Assembly (NCBI RefSeq): GCF_900660685.1
Contig: NZ_LR215041.1
Location: forward strand, 372,001-436,000
Reading direction: 5' to 3'
DNA: 64,000 nt
From: Mycoplasmopsis columbina
GTDB lineage: Bacteria > Bacillota_I > Bacilli_A > Mycoplasmatales > Metamycoplasmataceae
Of the stretch, positions 62,388 to 64,000 are shown in pieces (position 1 is the first letter of the stretch; every line of letters begins with the position of its first letter). Under the pieces are notes generated by a model. The model was not told where the DNA came from and did not search any database. It saw nothing but the letters and a program-made list of their open reading frames with translations. The position numbers were made by a program, and so were the translations under genes.

Positions 62388-63689
62388 ATGCGTGCAGTTG
62401 ATTTAATAGAAAAAAAACGTTTTAATCAAAGTTTAACTAAAGAAGAAATTGATTTTTTTATTACTAACTATGTCAAAGGTTTAATTCCAGATTACCAAAT
62501 GTCAGCCTTTTTGATGGCAGTTGTTTTTAATGGAATGAAAAATGACGAATTAGCCTATTTTACTAAGGTAATGATGCACTCAGGTAAAACTATTGATCTT
62601 AGCGCAATTGATGGTATTAAAGTTGATAAACATTCTACAGGTGGAGTTGGAGATAAAACTACTTTAGCTGTTGCGCCAATTTTAGCTGCTTTAGATGTTC
62701 CTGTTGCAAAAATGTCTGGCAGAGGTTTAGGACATACAGGTGGTACTATTGACAAACTTGAGTCAATTACTGGATTTAGTGTTGAATTAAGTGAAGAAGA
62801 TTTTATTAAACAAGTCAAAGAACACAAAATTGCAGTTATGGGACAAAGTAATGAATTAGTTCCTGCTGATAAATTACTTTATGCTCTTAGAGATGTTACA
62901 GGAACTGTCCAATCAATTCATTTAATTGCTTCAAGTATAATGTCGAAAAAATTAGCAACAGGTGCTGATGCAATTCTTTTAGATGTTAAATGTGGAAATG
63001 GTGCGTTCATGAAAAATCTAGAAGAAGCTAAAGAATTAGCTACTGCGATGATTAATATAGGTAAAGAATTAAATGTTGATGTAAGAGCTGAAATTACAAA
63101 CATGAATCGCCCTATTGGTAGAGAAATTGGTAATAAGAACGAAGTTTTAGAAGCTTTAAGGACTTTAGAAAACAATGGACCTGAAGATTTCAAAGAATTA
63201 GTTTATTCTTCATGTGCAACAATTATGCTACAAGCTAAAAAAGCTCAAACATATGAAGAAGCTCTAGTGAAAGTTGATGAAGTAGTTAAAAACGGTAAAG
63301 CAAAAGCCAAATTTAAAGAATTTATTGAATTACAAGGCGGAAATTTTGCTGAACTTGAAAAAAATGATTTTTGAAATCCAAAATATAAACTTGAAATTAA
63401 ATACGATGGCGATAAAAGTGCTTATCTAGATGTTTTTGATTCACTTACTTTTGGTAAAGTCGCAATGAAATTAGGCGCCGGAAGAGCAACAAAACAAGAT
63501 GTAATTGATTTTGAAGCTGGTATTACGTTAAACAAAAAAACAAATGAACTTGTACAACCTGGTGAAACTATGTTTACTTTATTTTCATCAAAAGAAATAG
63601 ATCCTTCATTAGTTGAAGAATTAAAACAGGCTTACAAATTTAATAATCAACCAGTTGAAAATAAAATAATTTTAGCTAAATTAGCATAA
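62388..63689 (+). CDS. deoA: Pyrimidine-nucleoside (thymidine) phosphorylase
   Basis: 433 aa with one UGA Trp. It converts thymidine, and in many mycoplasmas uridine as well, to the free base plus sugar-1-phosphate. The phosphate-binding loop [12 protein letters not shown] (residues of about 79-90) and [20 protein letters not shown] are the family signature; [20 protein letters not shown] is the substrate-binding segment. The C-terminal domain has the expected [11 protein letters not shown]. Length matches the pyrimidine-nucleoside phosphorylase (Pdp) group. AAAGG lies before the ATG. Middle gene of deoD-deoA-deoC. Confidence 0.96.
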
Positions 63690-63697
63690 GGAGAAAA

Positions 63698-64000
63698 ATG
63701 CAGAATTACAATAGAATGATAGATCACACTTACTTAAAGCCCGAAGCAACACAAAAAGAAATTGATAAATTATTGAATGAGGCACTTAAATACAACTTTA
63801 AAACTGTTTGTCTAAATAGTTCATGAATTAAGTATGCTAAAGAAAAACTTGCTAATAGCCAAGTGGGAATTACAACTGTTGTTGTTTTTCCACTTGGAGC
63901 ATCAATTTCAGCAGTTAAAGCTTTTGAAGCAAGTGAAGCAATCAAATTAGGTGCTGATGAAATTGATATGGTTATTAATATTGGTAAATTAAAAGAGAAA
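63698..64000 (+). CDS. deoC: Deoxyribose-phosphate aldolase (partial, cut by window end)
   Basis: 101 codons are visible. DeoC cleaves deoxyribose-5-phosphate to glyceraldehyde-3-phosphate and acetaldehyde. The family signatures [28 protein letters not shown] and [12 protein letters not shown] are present; the Schiff-base Lys lies beyond the window. AAGGAG is 5 nt upstream of the ATG, and the deoA stop is 8 nt before it. Trp in CLNSSW is a UGA codon. Confidence 0.95.

Overview
The window comes from an AT-rich mycoplasma, most likely of the Mycoplasmopsis/Metamycoplasma type. UGA must be read as tryptophan: hisS, aspS, tpiA, ligA, deoA, the aldehyde dehydrogenase and all surface-protein genes are interrupted under the standard code but continuous when UGA = Trp. 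I cannot name the species from sequence alone.

Layout. About two thirds of the window is four giant minus-strand genes for cell-surface proteins: A (<1-6733, at least 2244 codons, cut by the window edge), B (9517-28620, 6367 aa), D (33043-43875, 3610 aa) and C (45571-55446, 3291 aa). I checked each reading frame across the UGA codons that split it and found no TAA or TAG. B and C share one plan: an N-terminal hydrophobic segment, a long array of about 100-aa beta-rich repeats resembling the mycoplasma lipoprotein-associated type-17 domain, a helical array of GA/FIVAR-like modules of about 185 aa, a conserved C-terminal domain, one membrane helix and a short Lys-rich tail. D has the helical array and the anchor but a different N-terminal domain. 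A begins with a unique domain and then type-17 repeats.

Three copies of one 1345-bp IS30-family element lie among these genes. Two form a head-to-tail dimer with a 2-bp spacer (6788-9479), directly upstream of A and downstream of B. The third (44158-45502) sits in the terminator of C and is flanked by a 35-bp hairpin target duplication. Each element has a short leader ORF and a hairpin that covers the transposase Shine-Dalgarno site. Simple-sequence tracts (T18, A18, (TA)11) lie upstream of B, D and C, which suggests switchable expression.

Housekeeping genes fill the gaps. hisS-aspS is a plus-strand operon divergent from B, followed by a convergent membrane protein of unknown function. ligA-tpiA is a minus-strand operon with a TAATG overlap upstream of C. 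At the right end on the plus strand are a lipoprotein with a His/Asp-rich patch, a class-3-like aldehyde dehydrogenase and the start of a nucleoside-catabolism operon, deoD-deoA-deoC (deoC cut by the window end). DeoC releases acetaldehyde and glyceraldehyde-3-phosphate, so the neighbouring aldehyde dehydrogenase may deal with the former.
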